Positions 28,707 to 38,456 of a DNA stretch of 64,000 nt are shown one piece after another; the stretch's first letter is position 1, and each line of letters begins with the position of its first letter. Under the pieces are notes generated by a model. The model worked only from the letters and a program-made list of their open reading frames with translations. It was not told the origin of the DNA and made no database searches. This DNA is from Lachnospiraceae bacterium (GTDB lineage: Bacteria; Bacillota; Clostridia; Lachnospirales; Lachnospiraceae), in assembly GCA_021199475.1 (NCBI GenBank), contig JAJQHZ010000050.1:1-64000 (forward strand), in the 5' to 3' direction. Made by a program: the position numbers and the translations under genes.

Positions 28707-31187
28707 TCACTCAACTGCCGTATTCAGATAGGAAATAAACCGGTTCCCCGCTGCCTCGAACAGCTCCAGGCTGTCGTTCGGCCCATAATAGTAGGTCTCC
28801 GTCTCGCCCGGGTTCAGCAAAATCAGGTTCCCATAATCATCGTACCCGGTGATGATCACACTGCCGGTCTCCGTGGCGGCAATGACCGCTTTCCCCTCGC
28901 TGACAAAGTAGAGCACCTGCTCCAGCGTACACCCGGTCAGATCAACGACATCCTGCTGCAGGACCTCCTCAATCGTGTCCACATCCATAATGCCGGTCTT
29001 GATAATATCCGGGATCTTGTCCAGGCTGATGGACGCCTCATCCTGCTGGTTGCCGCGCTCCCAGACATATTCCTTTGCGTCATTGATCACGACACCCACC
29101 ATCTCATCCGCGCGGAGAATGGCCTCCGCCGCGGTCGGCCAGCAGCTGTCAAGGCTGCCGCCCGCATAGACGTAATAAAGCAGCTCTTTGTCTTCATTCA
29201 CCGGAATTTCTACGGTAGCCGCCCCGCTCTCGGACGCGAATTTCCCGTTGACAACCTGCGGATTCTCATCCGTAATCGTCGTTCCGACACGCAGCAGAAT
29301 CTCTGTCTGGCGAATGTCATCCGTCTGGGTCGCAATGCCATACTCCACGTTGTCCTCCGTGTCGGTGCTGACAATGGTATCCGAGGTGGTCTCCCGATAT
29401 TCCCCGCTCACCTTCGTCACGCGGGTGAGTGTCAGCATGCTGTCCGACTGTTCAAAATCCGTCACATAGGCGCCGGTTGGAGTATACTGCTTGATGGTCT
29501 CGCCCTCTTCATCCACGATCAGGAGCGTGTACATCGGAAAGACCTCAGAGCCCTCGCTGGAGCTGTCGATATCAGAAAGAAGCGCAACGCCGTAAACGAG
29601 ATTCTCGCCCATATAGCAAAGCTGCCGGATGCGCTCGTCCGGGCTGCAGGACACCTCCCTGGTTTCCCCGGTCTCAAAATCAATCGTACAAAGCGTCTGC
29701 GAATCATACCGCTCGCCTTCCGCGAGCCAGCTGAAATAGCGGTTCGAATCGGAGCTGGTATAGCAGCCATTGTGAACGCCGGTGATCATACTCTCATATT
29801 CCCCAGTCGCCATGTCAATGCGGTATACCGTATTTTCCAGCAAAATGTAGCAGTCCTGTCCGTCGTCCGTCAGATAGGCCAGCGAATCAATGTCAAGCTT
29901 CAGGCTGTCGTAGGATTCCATGGTGCGGACGAAGATCAGCTCCTCCGAGGTCGACGAAGCATCCTCGTAATGATAAATCGCGATGCCATTCTCCCCCTCG
30001 TGACTGCCGCGGTTCATATACCCCGACACGACATACCACACATCGCCGGAGTCATCCACGCTCAGGATTTTAATATTATTCTGATCATAAAAGTCCCGGT
30101 AATCCACGTTCTCATCCTGCGAGAACCCGAACACGCGCGTCAAAGTATCCCCGTTGATCTTATAGGTCCACAGCTCATTTTCCTGCACAAAGGCCACCAC
30201 GTTCTTGTCATCGTCAAATGCGTATTCCACATCGCTGTCCGTAATGCCAAGGTTGATCCCGCCGGACTCCAGCACCTGGCTCTCGGAATTGAAGACCTGG
30301 TCCGTCGACCGCGTAAAGTCCAGCAGATAGACACGCGTATCCGTGTAGCGCAGCCGATAAAACTCCTTGACATTGTAAATATTCGTCACGCCGTCCTCAT
30401 CTACCGCGGAAATACGGTAATACAGCACAAAGGAAGCGGTCGTACCGTTGATATCAACCAGGCTTGGCGTCGGCTTGTAAGCAATGCTCGGATTCAGATC
30501 ACCCCACATCAGCTGCGCGACCGTATCATGAATGTCCATCGACGCCAGCGTCTGGCTCGTGCCGGTCGTATCGTCCGGCTCCACCACCACGCCAAGGGAA
30601 TCCTGATCGGTCTTATTGACGCATTTTGCGTAAAAACCGGTCACGAAGTCCAGGTAATCGTCCAGATGCAGTCCGTCCTCCAGAAGCAGTCTGGTATAAA
30701 AATAGATTTCCCGTCCTCCCGCGGAGACCTGAATTTTCAGAATATATTCCTGATTCAGCAGCATCTGATTCTGAATCGTCAGAGTCGCCGTCAGGTTCCC
30801 ATCGTCGTCCTGTTTCAGGCCGGTGACACTCGTATTCTCCAGCGACTCGCTGCCATCCAGAGTCAGCACCTCATACGAAACCGCTTCCACGTTCGAATCA
30901 AACGGCTGAACCAGAATATCCAGCTCATGGCTCGCGTCAAGAATCGTCACCGTATCACGGATATAATTCACATCCATCTCATAGGAATAACCGTGCAGAC
31001 AGTTGTAGCTGACGCCGTCGTTCTGCATATAGACCAGCGGAAATGTCGCGTCCGCCATCGCGGCGGAGGTGTTCGGCGTCGTCTGGTTCAGCAGCCGCGC
31101 AAATACATAAACTGCTCCTACAAACACAAACAGCAGGATCAGAACGTGAATGATGGTATTTCTTAATCTCTTCAGTATTAGTTTCAT
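28707..31187 (-). CDS. Large membrane-anchored exported protein, propeller-like middle, degenerate C39-peptidase-like C-terminus
   Basis: N-terminal TM 'IIHVLILLFVFVGAVYVFARLL'; C-terminal 'TLEQVLYFVSEGKAVIAATETGSVIITGYDDYGNLILLNPGETE'. Confidence 0.7.
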   Translation of the reverse strand: MKLILKRLRNTIIHVLILLFVFVGAVYVFARLLNQTTPNTSAAMADATFPLVYMQNDGVSYNCLHGYSYEMDVNYIRDTVTILDASHELDILVQPFDSNVEAVSYEVLTLDGSESLENTSVTGLKQDDDGNLTATLTIQNQMLLNQEYILKIQVSAGGREIYFYTRLLLEDGLHLDDYLDFVTGFYAKCVNKTDQDSLGVVVEPDDTTGTSQTLASMDIHDTVAQLMWGDLNPSIAYKPTPSLVDINGTTASFVLYYRISAVDEDGVTNIYNVKEFYRLRYTDTRVYLLDFTRSTDQVFNSESQVLESGGINLGITDSDVEYAFDDDKNVVAFVQENELWTYKINGDTLTRVFGFSQDENVDYRDFYDQNNIKILSVDDSGDVWYVVSGYMNRGSHEGENGIAIYHYEDASSTSEELIFVRTMESYDSLKLDIDSLAYLTDDGQDCYILLENTVYRIDMATGEYESMITGVHNGCYTSSDSNRYFSWLAEGERYDSQTLCTIDFETGETREVSCSPDERIRQLCYMGENLVYGVALLSDIDSSSEGSEVFPMYTLLIVDEEGETIKQYTPTGAYVTDFEQSDSMLTLTRVTKVSGEYRETTSDTIVSTDTEDNVEYGIATQTDDIRQTEILLRVGTTITDENPQVVNGKFASESGAATVEIPVNEDKELLYYVYAGGSLDSCWPTAAEAILRADEMVGVVINDAKEYVWERGNQQDEASISLDKIPDIIKTGIMDVDTIEEVLQQDVVDLTGCTLEQVLYFVSEGKAVIAATETGSVIITGYDDYGNLILLNPGETETYYYGPNDSLELFEAAGNRFISYLNTAVE

Positions 31188-31438
31188 ATAAGAACGCTCC
31201 AGTTTCTATTCATTACAGGAATCGAGCGGCAGGATTCCATGCTCCATTCACTCTATTCTCCGATGACCGTCAATCTCTTTCAGTATACTATTTCAGGTCA
31301 CTTTGAACAAGTCCTTTTCACATTGATTTTCACATCGACATGTCCTTTCCATGGCGGTTCTCACACCGATCTGCACATTCAGCATTCTCATTTGGTTCCT
31401 CCTCCAGAGTTCTCCGCGATCCTCTCAATGCTTCATTT

Positions 31439-31519
31439 ACCGGCACGGCCGGCTTCGCTCCCGGCGGCGGTGCATTTACCGGCACGAACGTCTTCGCTCC
31501 CGGCGGCGGTGCATTTCCT
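31439..31519. repeat. 39-bp tandem repeat (2 copies) at the 3' end of the next gene
   Basis: (t/t)(g/t)catttaccggcacg...cttcgctcccggcggcgg repeated; each unit contains the stop codon TAA on the minus strand. Confidence 0.75.
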
Positions 31520-32096
31520 GCAAAAGCATCACACGAATCAGATCCTCCTTGGGCACGGCATCTGTGTTTTCCCGTGCCTTTTTAAATCCAATCCCCGTGC
31601 TTTCCGGAGCGTCTCCATATGCAATCCCTGTATTTTGTTGGTCTTCTCCGGAAGGATTGACCGAATTTTGTTTCCCCGCTTCTAAAATTGTTTTCTGCAC
31701 CCGATATACCGTCGTAAAATCCGGATACTCATCAAACATGGCGCTTCCGTCATACTCCATGCGGTCGCACTCCTCCTCAATATAGGGCAGCAGCTCCTTC
31801 GCCGCATTCGGATACATGGACTGAAGCATCCGGAAATCGCGCTCCGTCTGCATCTCATCACTCGGGTTGGAAAAATCAATCAACATTGCTGCCGACTGCC
31901 CCATACACCCGGCGCAGCTAATATCCATTTTTTTCGTGTACTTATCCGGCTTTCCCTCGCCTTCGGAAATGACCTTACTCGAATTTTCTGCGTAACTATC
32001 CAATTGCTCCCCGCGTCTGGCTGCACCAGTATCCGATTTCGGGTGTATCCGCTCCTGCGCCCGCCCCGCATTTCTTCTATTATTAAAATAGCCCAT
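31476..32096 (-). CDS. Conserved hypothetical protein
   Basis: 'LQSMYPNAAKELLPYIEEECDRMEYDGSAMFDEYPDFTTVYRV' core, low-complexity flanks. Confidence 0.6.
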   Translation of the reverse strand: MGYFNNRRNAGRAQERIHPKSDTGAARRGEQLDSYAENSSKVISEGEGKPDKYTKKMDISCAGCMGQSAAMLIDFSNPSDEMQTERDFRMLQSMYPNAAKELLPYIEEECDRMEYDGSAMFDEYPDFTTVYRVQKTILEAGKQNSVNPSGEDQQNTGIAYGDAPESTGIGFKKARENTDAVPKEDLIRVMLLQEMHRRRERRRSCR

Positions 32097-32303
32097 GATT
32101 CCTCCGGTAATTCACAGTCGTTTTTTTATCATATGCGGCTGTTTCCCGAAGGGTACACCGCAAAGCTTGACTCGTTGCTTCGCGGGAATAAAAACAGAGG
32201 ATACTGGGTTCGATATAATCATATAAAATATTTCTGTACAAGAAAATCCGTCTGCGCTATACTATCTTCACAATTATCTCCTGAAAGAGAAAGGACCACG
32301 GAA

Positions 32304-32789
32304 ATGGCAAAACAAAAGGATAGTAAGACAAATGCGATGCGGATTCTTGACCGCATGAAGATACCATATGAGTTTCAGACCTATGAATGTGAAGAGTTTA
32401 TCGACGGACAGCACGCCGCCGACCTGCTCGGGATGCCGCATGAAATTGTGTTCAAGACACTGATCACCGTAAGCCCGGAGCATACTTACTTTGCGTTCGC
32501 AATTCCGATCGACGCGGAGCTCGACCTGAAAAAGGCTGCGAAAGCCGCCGGCTCCAAGTCTCTGTCCATGATTCATGTCAAAGACATCCAAAGCATCACG
32601 GGTTATATCCGCGGCGGCTGCACCGCCATTGGCATGAAGAAAAATTATCCTGTGTTTATGGACGAATCCGCCCTTGGATTTGAAAAAATCGCGGTCAGCG
32701 GCGGAAAAATCGGTGTGCAGCTCCTGCTCGCTCCGCGTGACTACGAAAAAGCCTGCCGGGCGGTATTCTGCGATCTGACGCGGGACTGA
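32304..32789 (+). CDS. ybaK: Cys-tRNA(Pro)/Cys-tRNA(Cys) deacylase YbaK-like
   Basis: 'TNAMRILDRMKIPYEFQTYE', 'VFKTLITVSPEHTYFAFAIPIDAELDLKKAAKAAGSKSLSMI', 'GYIRGGCTAIGMKKNYPVFMDE'. Confidence 0.93.
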   Translation: MAKQKDSKTNAMRILDRMKIPYEFQTYECEEFIDGQHAADLLGMPHEIVFKTLITVSPEHTYFAFAIPIDAELDLKKAAKAAGSKSLSMIHVKDIQSITGYIRGGCTAIGMKKNYPVFMDESALGFEKIAVSGGKIGVQLLLAPRDYEKACRAVFCDLTRD

Positions 32790-32942
32790 GTGTACAGAAA
32801 AAGCGGATCCGGTTTGTATTGCCGGACCCGCCAACGGTTCTGATAACAAAGCTGTTCTGATAAAAATCTGTTCTGATAAAAAAGCTTTTCTCACAGAAGC
32901 CCAGATTCTCCATGCAGAATGCCTCTGTCATATAAGCATCTC

Positions 32943-34679
32943 TTAAAGCATCTGATTGATCATTGCCAGCACCTGCTCTCCGAGTGCCGCCGACTTCGCG
33001 TCCGCGTCCTCCAGAGACGTGCCCTTGATACCATAGTAGAACTTCACCTTCGGCTCCGTGCCGGACGGGCGCACACACAGCCACGCATCATCCGTCAGAT
33101 CATAATAGAGCACGTTTGAATTCGGAAGTCCGGTCGGCTTCACCTCGCCGGTCGCCAGATCGGTAATCGTGTCCGCCTTATAGTCGCGCACGGACGTCAC
33201 CTGATACTCCCCGATCTGTGTCGGCGGGTTCTTGCGCAGCGTATCGAGAATCTCCTGAATCTTCTGCAGACCCTCAATGCCCTTCAGTGTGATAGACTTG
33301 ATATCATCCTTATAGTAGCCATAGCGCTCGTACATATCGATCATCGCATCCCAGAGCGTCTTGCCCTGCGCCTTGTAGAACGCAGCCGCCTCTGCCAGCG
33401 CCATCACCGCCACGATCGCATCCTTGTCACGCGCATGTGTGCCGATCAGACAGCCGTAGCTCTCCTCGAAACCGAACAGATAGGTGCCTTTGCCGCCCTG
33501 CTCAAATCCAAGAATCTGTTGTCCGATGTATTTGAATCCGGTCAGCACCTCAACCAGCCCGGTCCCATAATATTTCGCGATCGCATCCGCCATGTTCGTC
33601 GTCACGATGGTCTTGATCAGAACGCCGTCCTCCGGCAGTCCCTGCAGCGCCTTCTTCTGGCTGATCTCATAGTCCGCCAGCAGGCAGCCCGACATATTGC
33701 CGGTCAGGGTGTGATATTCACCGGTCTTCGAATCCTTCACGCGCACACCAAGACGGTCCGCGTCCGGGTCCGTCGCCAGCACGAGATCGGCATCCAGCTC
33801 CTTCGCCATCTTCAGGCCAAGCTCAAACGCCTCATCCGCTTCCGGGTTCGGGTAGCTGACGGTCGGGAAGTCGCCGTCCGGCAGCTCCTGCTCCGGCACG
33901 ACATAGACATTCTCAAATCCAAGCTCCTTCAACACACGCCGTGCCGGGATATTGCCCGTGCCGTGCAGCGGTGTGTAGACAATCTTAAGGTTCTTGCTCT
34001 CCTGCGCAATCGTCTCCGGATGAAGCACAAGCTTCTTAAGGCATCCGATAAACGCATCGTCAATCTTCTCACCAATCACCTCATAAAGCCCCGCGGCAAT
34101 CGCGGCATCCTTATCCATCGTCTTTGCCGCCGTGTAGTCTGTGATCGCCTTTACCTCGTCCATGATACCGGTGTCATGCGGCGGTGTAATCTGCGCGCCG
34201 TCCTCCCAGTATACCTTATAGCCATTGTATTCCGGCGGATTGTGGCTCGCCGTGATATTGATACCCGCGATGCAGCCCAGCTCGCGCACCGCAAACGAAA
34301 GCTCCGGCGTCGGGCGCAGTGACTCAAACACATATGCCTTGATGCCGTTCGCTGCCAGTGTCAGCGCCGCAAAATCCGCGAATTCCGGCGACATATGGCG
34401 GGAGTCAAACGCGATTGCCACACCCTTACTCTGTCCGCCCGCCTTGATAATGTAATTCGCAAGACCCTGGGTCGCCTTCTGCACCACATACTGGTTCATG
34501 CGGTTCGTGCCCGCGCCGATAATTCCGCGCAGCCCGGCTGTACCGAATGCCAGTCCCGTGTAAAACCGCTCCTTAATCTCATTCTCATCGTTCTCGATCG
34601 CTTTCAGCTCCGCCTTCGTCGCCTCGTCAAAATACGGATTCGAAAGCCACTCTTCGTAAGCCTTTCTGTACGCTTCCAT
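32943..34679 (-). CDS. Phospho-sugar mutase (phosphoglucomutase/phosphomannomutase family)
   Basis: 'LAFGTAGLRGIIGAGTNRMNQYVVQKATQGLANYI', 'INITASHNPPEYNGYKVYWEDGAQITPPHD', 'VLATDPDADRLGVRV', 'VRPSGTEPKVKFYY'. Confidence 0.95.
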   Translation of the reverse strand: MEAYRKAYEEWLSNPYFDEATKAELKAIENDENEIKERFYTGLAFGTAGLRGIIGAGTNRMNQYVVQKATQGLANYIIKAGGQSKGVAIAFDSRHMSPEFADFAALTLAANGIKAYVFESLRPTPELSFAVRELGCIAGINITASHNPPEYNGYKVYWEDGAQITPPHDTGIMDEVKAITDYTAAKTMDKDAAIAAGLYEVIGEKIDDAFIGCLKKLVLHPETIAQESKNLKIVYTPLHGTGNIPARRVLKELGFENVYVVPEQELPDGDFPTVSYPNPEADEAFELGLKMAKELDADLVLATDPDADRLGVRVKDSKTGEYHTLTGNMSGCLLADYEISQKKALQGLPEDGVLIKTIVTTNMADAIAKYYGTGLVEVLTGFKYIGQQILGFEQGGKGTYLFGFEESYGCLIGTHARDKDAIVAVMALAEAAAFYKAQGKTLWDAMIDMYERYGYYKDDIKSITLKGIEGLQKIQEILDTLRKNPPTQIGEYQVTSVRDYKADTITDLATGEVKPTGLPNSNVLYYDLTDDAWLCVRPSGTEPKVKFYYGIKGTSLEDADAKSAALGEQVLAMINQML

Positions 34680-34882
34680 CTGATACCCTCCTGAATGTAT
34701 ATTCGGTATATATTCGGTATTGAGCCTGCCGCAAAATACCTACGCTATCCCTGCGCATTTTTCTGCGTATATTCCTGCGCATGTTCCTTCGCAGCAGTTC
34801 TCCCTCGCGCGCATTGCGCACTCTTTTCTGATTATAACAACTTTTCCCGGAAATGGGAACTGTTTTTCCTTATATTTTTCTA

Positions 34883-35040
34883 AGGACCTGTTAAAGAATT
34901 AATCTTTACATCTGACTTGTCTAAATCTTTCTATACTGCGTTGTCGTCAATCGACGTACCTCGGTACGCCTCTTTCCTCCGCCTTGCATAGAAAGATTTA
35001 TCCTGCGTCATCTGCAAAGTTAATTCTTAACAGTTCCTAA
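34883..35040. repeat. MITE-like inverted-repeat element, full-length copy
   Basis: Terminal inverted repeats AAGGACCTGTTAAAGAATTAATCTTTACATCTGA / TCATCTGCAAAGTTAATTCTTAACAGTTCCTAA; inner inverted repeat AAATCTTTCTAT / ATAGAAAGATTT. Confidence 0.8.
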
Positions 35041-35148
35041 CAGTTCCTAACAGTTCCAAACAAGTTATCCCCTGCTGCAGACTTCATCCCAGGCATCCGC
35101 CGTATGCTTCCTGATTTTTGTGCTTTTTGGCATTTCAAATGTGTGCCC

Positions 35149-36474
35149 TCATTTTTCCAATGCCCGGATAAATTCCTGTCTGGCCGCCTCCTGCCGGTTC
35201 ATTTTCCCCAGCTTGTCAGAATACTGCCGCGAAATCCAGGCCTTATTGCTGCCATAATAGGCACCTGCCAGCTTGCGGAGCTTTTCCGGATAGAGCATAC
35301 GTACAGAAAGGAGCTTCCTCTCTGCGTAGGGAAGACTGCGCACCCGGCCATAGGCGTCAAGCATACGCATCCCAAGCCGCACATTCCAGTCATGCTTTTC
35401 CAGAATTTTTCTCATAAAACGATACAGGTCGTTCACCTGAAAATCAAAGCAGCAATGGTCGAAGTTCGTCGTGGCTGTCTCGTATCCGCACATCAAAACG
35501 TGATGATGGCTGTAATCGCCGTGGCAGAGGTGCCCATCGTGAGCCGCATGCAAGGCCTCCAGCCGGTCATTGATCAGGGACAGCTGCTCCCGCGCCTCCC
35601 GCGCCTGCTCATAGTACCGCTCATAATTCTCCAGAAAGAGTTGCTCAAACGGGCTTTTGCGGTGTCTCCCCCGGATGAACGTGCGAATCTTGCGAAGCTG
35701 CGCATTCCAGGCACACATCTCCTCAAGCGGAGGCTGTGCCGAGTAATCTCTCCGAAAATCCGTTCCGCCCGCGCGTGCTGCCCTGCCGCCCTCCCCGGAG
35801 AAGCTCTCTTCAGAAGCCGATGCCGGATTGCCCTCCACAAAAGGCTTCCCGCCTGAACCCGGCGTCAGAGGCCCTTCCACAGAAAGCTTCCCGCCTGAAA
35901 CCGATGCCGGACTGCCCTCCACGGAAGGCCTCCCGCCTGAAACCGACGCCGGACTGCCCTCCACGGAGGGTTTCCCGCCGAAAGTCGGCATCAGAGGCCC
36001 TTCCACAGAGGACTTCCCGCCCGAATTCAACGATACATCCTTGCAGGCGGCTTCCGCCGAAGCAGAAGGGCTGACTTCGGTACTGTACACTTTGGAAAAA
36101 TCCTCCGCGCTCAGATCCATCAGCCGGTGCAGGCGTGCCAGATTTTCTACCGCCGCCAGGATCTCCGGCTCGTTCGACGCGTCACACTCCCGGCCCGCAT
36201 ACCACTCCTTTACGACATACCGATTGCCTTCCCAGTCTCTGGAAACCAGCGCGCCTTCTTTATTCGGCAAAATCACATCGACATTCGGATATCCGCCGTC
36301 ACGGATTTTCCTCATCACAAGATTCTGAAAAAAAGCGCGGTTCCCGGAAGCAGAATACTCACTCAGAATCCGGAAACCGCCGTCCGTGTCAAGATACCAG
36401 GACCCACGCCCTCTCCTCGTACCACGAACCTCCAGGTCATATTGCTCCAATACCCTCAAAGCCCTGTCATTCAT
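35149..36474 (-). CDS. CotS-like spore coat / kinase-fold protein with low-complexity insert
   Basis: N-lobe 'ALRVLEQYDLEVRGTRRGRGSWYLDTDGGFRILSEYSASGNRAFFQNLVMRKIRDGGY'; C-lobe 'LCHGDYSHHHVLMCG...TTNFDHCCFDFQVNDLYRFMRKILEKHDW'. Confidence 0.85.
   Translation of the reverse strand: MNDRALRVLEQYDLEVRGTRRGRGSWYLDTDGGFRILSEYSASGNRAFFQNLVMRKIRDGGYPNVDVILPNKEGALVSRDWEGNRYVVKEWYAGRECDASNEPEILAAVENLARLHRLMDLSAEDFSKVYSTEVSPSASAEAACKDVSLNSGGKSSVEGPLMPTFGGKPSVEGSPASVSGGRPSVEGSPASVSGGKLSVEGPLTPGSGGKPFVEGNPASASEESFSGEGGRAARAGGTDFRRDYSAQPPLEEMCAWNAQLRKIRTFIRGRHRKSPFEQLFLENYERYYEQAREAREQLSLINDRLEALHAAHDGHLCHGDYSHHHVLMCGYETATTNFDHCCFDFQVNDLYRFMRKILEKHDWNVRLGMRMLDAYGRVRSLPYAERKLLSVRMLYPEKLRKLAGAYYGSNKAWISRQYSDKLGKMNRQEAARQEFIRALEK
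35810..36040. repeat. 42-bp (14-codon) tandem repeats within the CotS-like gene
   Basis: Protein units GGKSSVEGPLMPTF / GGKPSVEGSPASVS / GGRPSVEGSPASVS / GGKLSVEGPLTPGS / GGKPFVEGNPASAS. Confidence 0.85.
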
Positions 36475-36593
36475 TATGTACCCTCCCCCTATTGGACCCG
36501 CCCATCGCCGGAAGCAGAATCCGGCAAAGTCCGTTTCTGTTTCATTTCAGATAAGCTATCATATGAGAAGGGGTGTTAAAATATGCGCGGCTC

Positions 36594-37028
36594 TCACTGT
36601 ATCACAAATGTCAGCTCCGCTTCTGTGCAGACCTTGTCGTCCACATACGCGGTCGCTTTCCCAACACCGACCGGTCCTTTGACCTTGATGACCTCCATCT
36701 CCAGGCGCAGCACATCGCCCGGTACGACCTTCCGGCGGAAGCGCGCTTTGTTGATGCCGCCGAACAGGACCAGCTTGCCTTTGTACTCTTCCAGCGACAG
36801 GATTGCCACCGCGCCCACCTGCGCGAGCGCCTCGCAGATAAGAACGCCCGGCATCACCGGCTCCTGCGGAAAATGTCCGGCAAAGAACGGCTCATTATAG
36901 GTCACCGCCTTGCGCCCGACCGCGCGTTTTCCCGGCTCCAGCTCGTCAATCCGGTCTACGAGCAGGAACGGGGAGCGATGAGGCAGTATTTCCATGATTT
37001 GCTTGGTATCCAGTACCATTTGTATCAT
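36594..37028 (-). CDS. fabZ: (3R)-hydroxyacyl-ACP dehydratase
   Basis: '[17 protein letters not shown]', '[22 protein letters not shown]'. Confidence 0.97.
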   Translation of the reverse strand: MIQMVLDTKQIMEILPHRSPFLLVDRIDELEPGKRAVGRKAVTYNEPFFAGHFPQEPVMPGVLICEALAQVGAVAILSLEEYKGKLVLFGGINKARFRRKVVPGDVLRLEMEVIKVKGPVGVGKATAYVDDKVCTEAELTFVIQ

Positions 37029-37186
37029 CCCCCTGCTTTTACAACCGCCGGTTTTTGCAAATCAAAACGGCAAAATCCGACGGCTAAGACTTCGTTTCTG
37101 GTATTCTTCTGTTTTTGATCTGTAATCATCGCAGCCTTCCGATCAATCTGCATACCTTTTGATCTGCAACCGCCACAGTCTTCCAA

Positions 37187-38422
37187 TCAATCTGCATACT
37201 TTTTGAAAAGCAGCGTTGCGTTGTGACCGCCGAAGCCGAGCGAATTGCTCAGGCATGCCGTGACTTCGCGCTCCACGCCCTCCGGCGTGTAGTTCAGATC
37301 CATCTCTTCCTCCGCTTCCCTGAAGCCCGCTGTCGCGTGGATATAATTTTCCTCGATGGTCTTTACGCAGGCTACCGCTTCCAGGCCGCCGGCCGCGCCG
37401 AGACAATGTCCGATCATGGACTTTGTTGAATTGATATTCAGCTGATACGCCGCATCGCCAAATGCGGCTTTGATCGCGCGAGTCTCGCAGAGATCGTTCA
37501 GGTGCGTCGCGGTTCCATGCGCGTTGATGTATTGAATTTCCTCCGGCGCGAGGTGTGCCTCCTCCATGGCAAGCTTCATCGCGCGGGCCGCGCCTTCGCC
37601 GGTCTCCACCGGAGAAGTAATGTGATATGCGTCACTGGTCGCGCCGTATCCGGCCACCTCTGCGTAAATCTTCGCGCCGCGGTTAAGCGCGTGAGTGAGT
37701 TCCTCAAGAACCAGAACTCCGGCGCCCTCGCCCATGACAAATCCACTTCGATCCTTATCGAACGGAAGAGACGCGCGCAGCGGGTCGCTCTCTTTGCTTA
37801 ATGCCGTCAGCGCACAGAATCCGGCTATGCCGCTCGGACAAATTGCAGCCTCCGTGCCTCCTGCCACCATCACGTCCGCATCACCGACCTGAATGGATCG
37901 ATAAGCCTCACCGATCGAATGCGTGCCGGACGCACATGCAGTCACCACGTTGATATTTTTCCCCTTCAGGCCAAAGTGAATTCCGATATTTCCCGCAGCC
38001 ATATTCGAAATCAGCAGCGGGACAAACAGTGTCGGTACTCTGCCGGGCCCTTTCTCAAGCATTTTTGTATGTGCCTGTTCAAAGATCTGAAGGCTCCCGG
38101 TACCGCTGCCGACGGAAACTCCTGTCCGGCAGCGCTCCTCCTCTGTCAGGTCGGTAAGCCCCGCCTGCGCGAGCGCCTCCGCAGCAGCGCCCACCGCATA
38201 CTGGCAGAACAGCTCCATACGTCTGACTTCCTTCGCATCCATCACCGTAAGCGGGTCAAAGTCTTTGACCTCTGCCGCCAGCGTTGCCTTGTAACTTTCT
38301 GTATCAAATCGAGTGATCGGTCCAATTCCCACCTTTTTTTCTTTCAGACTATTCCAGAAGGCATCCGTCGAATTACCGATCGGTGAGATGGTACCCATAC
38401 CTGTCACTACAACTCTTCGCAT
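37187..38422 (-). CDS. fabF: Beta-ketoacyl-ACP synthase II
   Basis: 'MRRVVVTGMGTISPIG', active site 'VVTACASGTHSIGEAYR', 'INAHGTATHLND', 'NSLGFGGHNATLLF'. Confidence 0.97.
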   Translation of the reverse strand: MRRVVVTGMGTISPIGNSTDAFWNSLKEKKVGIGPITRFDTESYKATLAAEVKDFDPLTVMDAKEVRRMELFCQYAVGAAAEALAQAGLTDLTEEERCRTGVSVGSGTGSLQIFEQAHTKMLEKGPGRVPTLFVPLLISNMAAGNIGIHFGLKGKNINVVTACASGTHSIGEAYRSIQVGDADVMVAGGTEAAICPSGIAGFCALTALSKESDPLRASLPFDKDRSGFVMGEGAGVLVLEELTHALNRGAKIYAEVAGYGATSDAYHITSPVETGEGAARAMKLAMEEAHLAPEEIQYINAHGTATHLNDLCETRAIKAAFGDAAYQLNINSTKSMIGHCLGAAGGLEAVACVKTIEENYIHATAGFREAEEEMDLNYTPEGVEREVTACLSNSLGFGGHNATLLFKKYAD

Positions 38423-38456
38423 CCTGTTTCCCTTCCTTATGTAATGATTTACAATA

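Noticed and set aside
28398-31166. 922-aa plus-strand ORF
   Set aside because: Fully antisense to the 826-aa exported protein, composition (His/Arg/Ile-rich) typical of a mirror frame; only its 5' end carries the DnaA-box cluster.
33435-34322. 295-aa plus-strand ORF
   Set aside because: Antisense to the phospho-sugar mutase.
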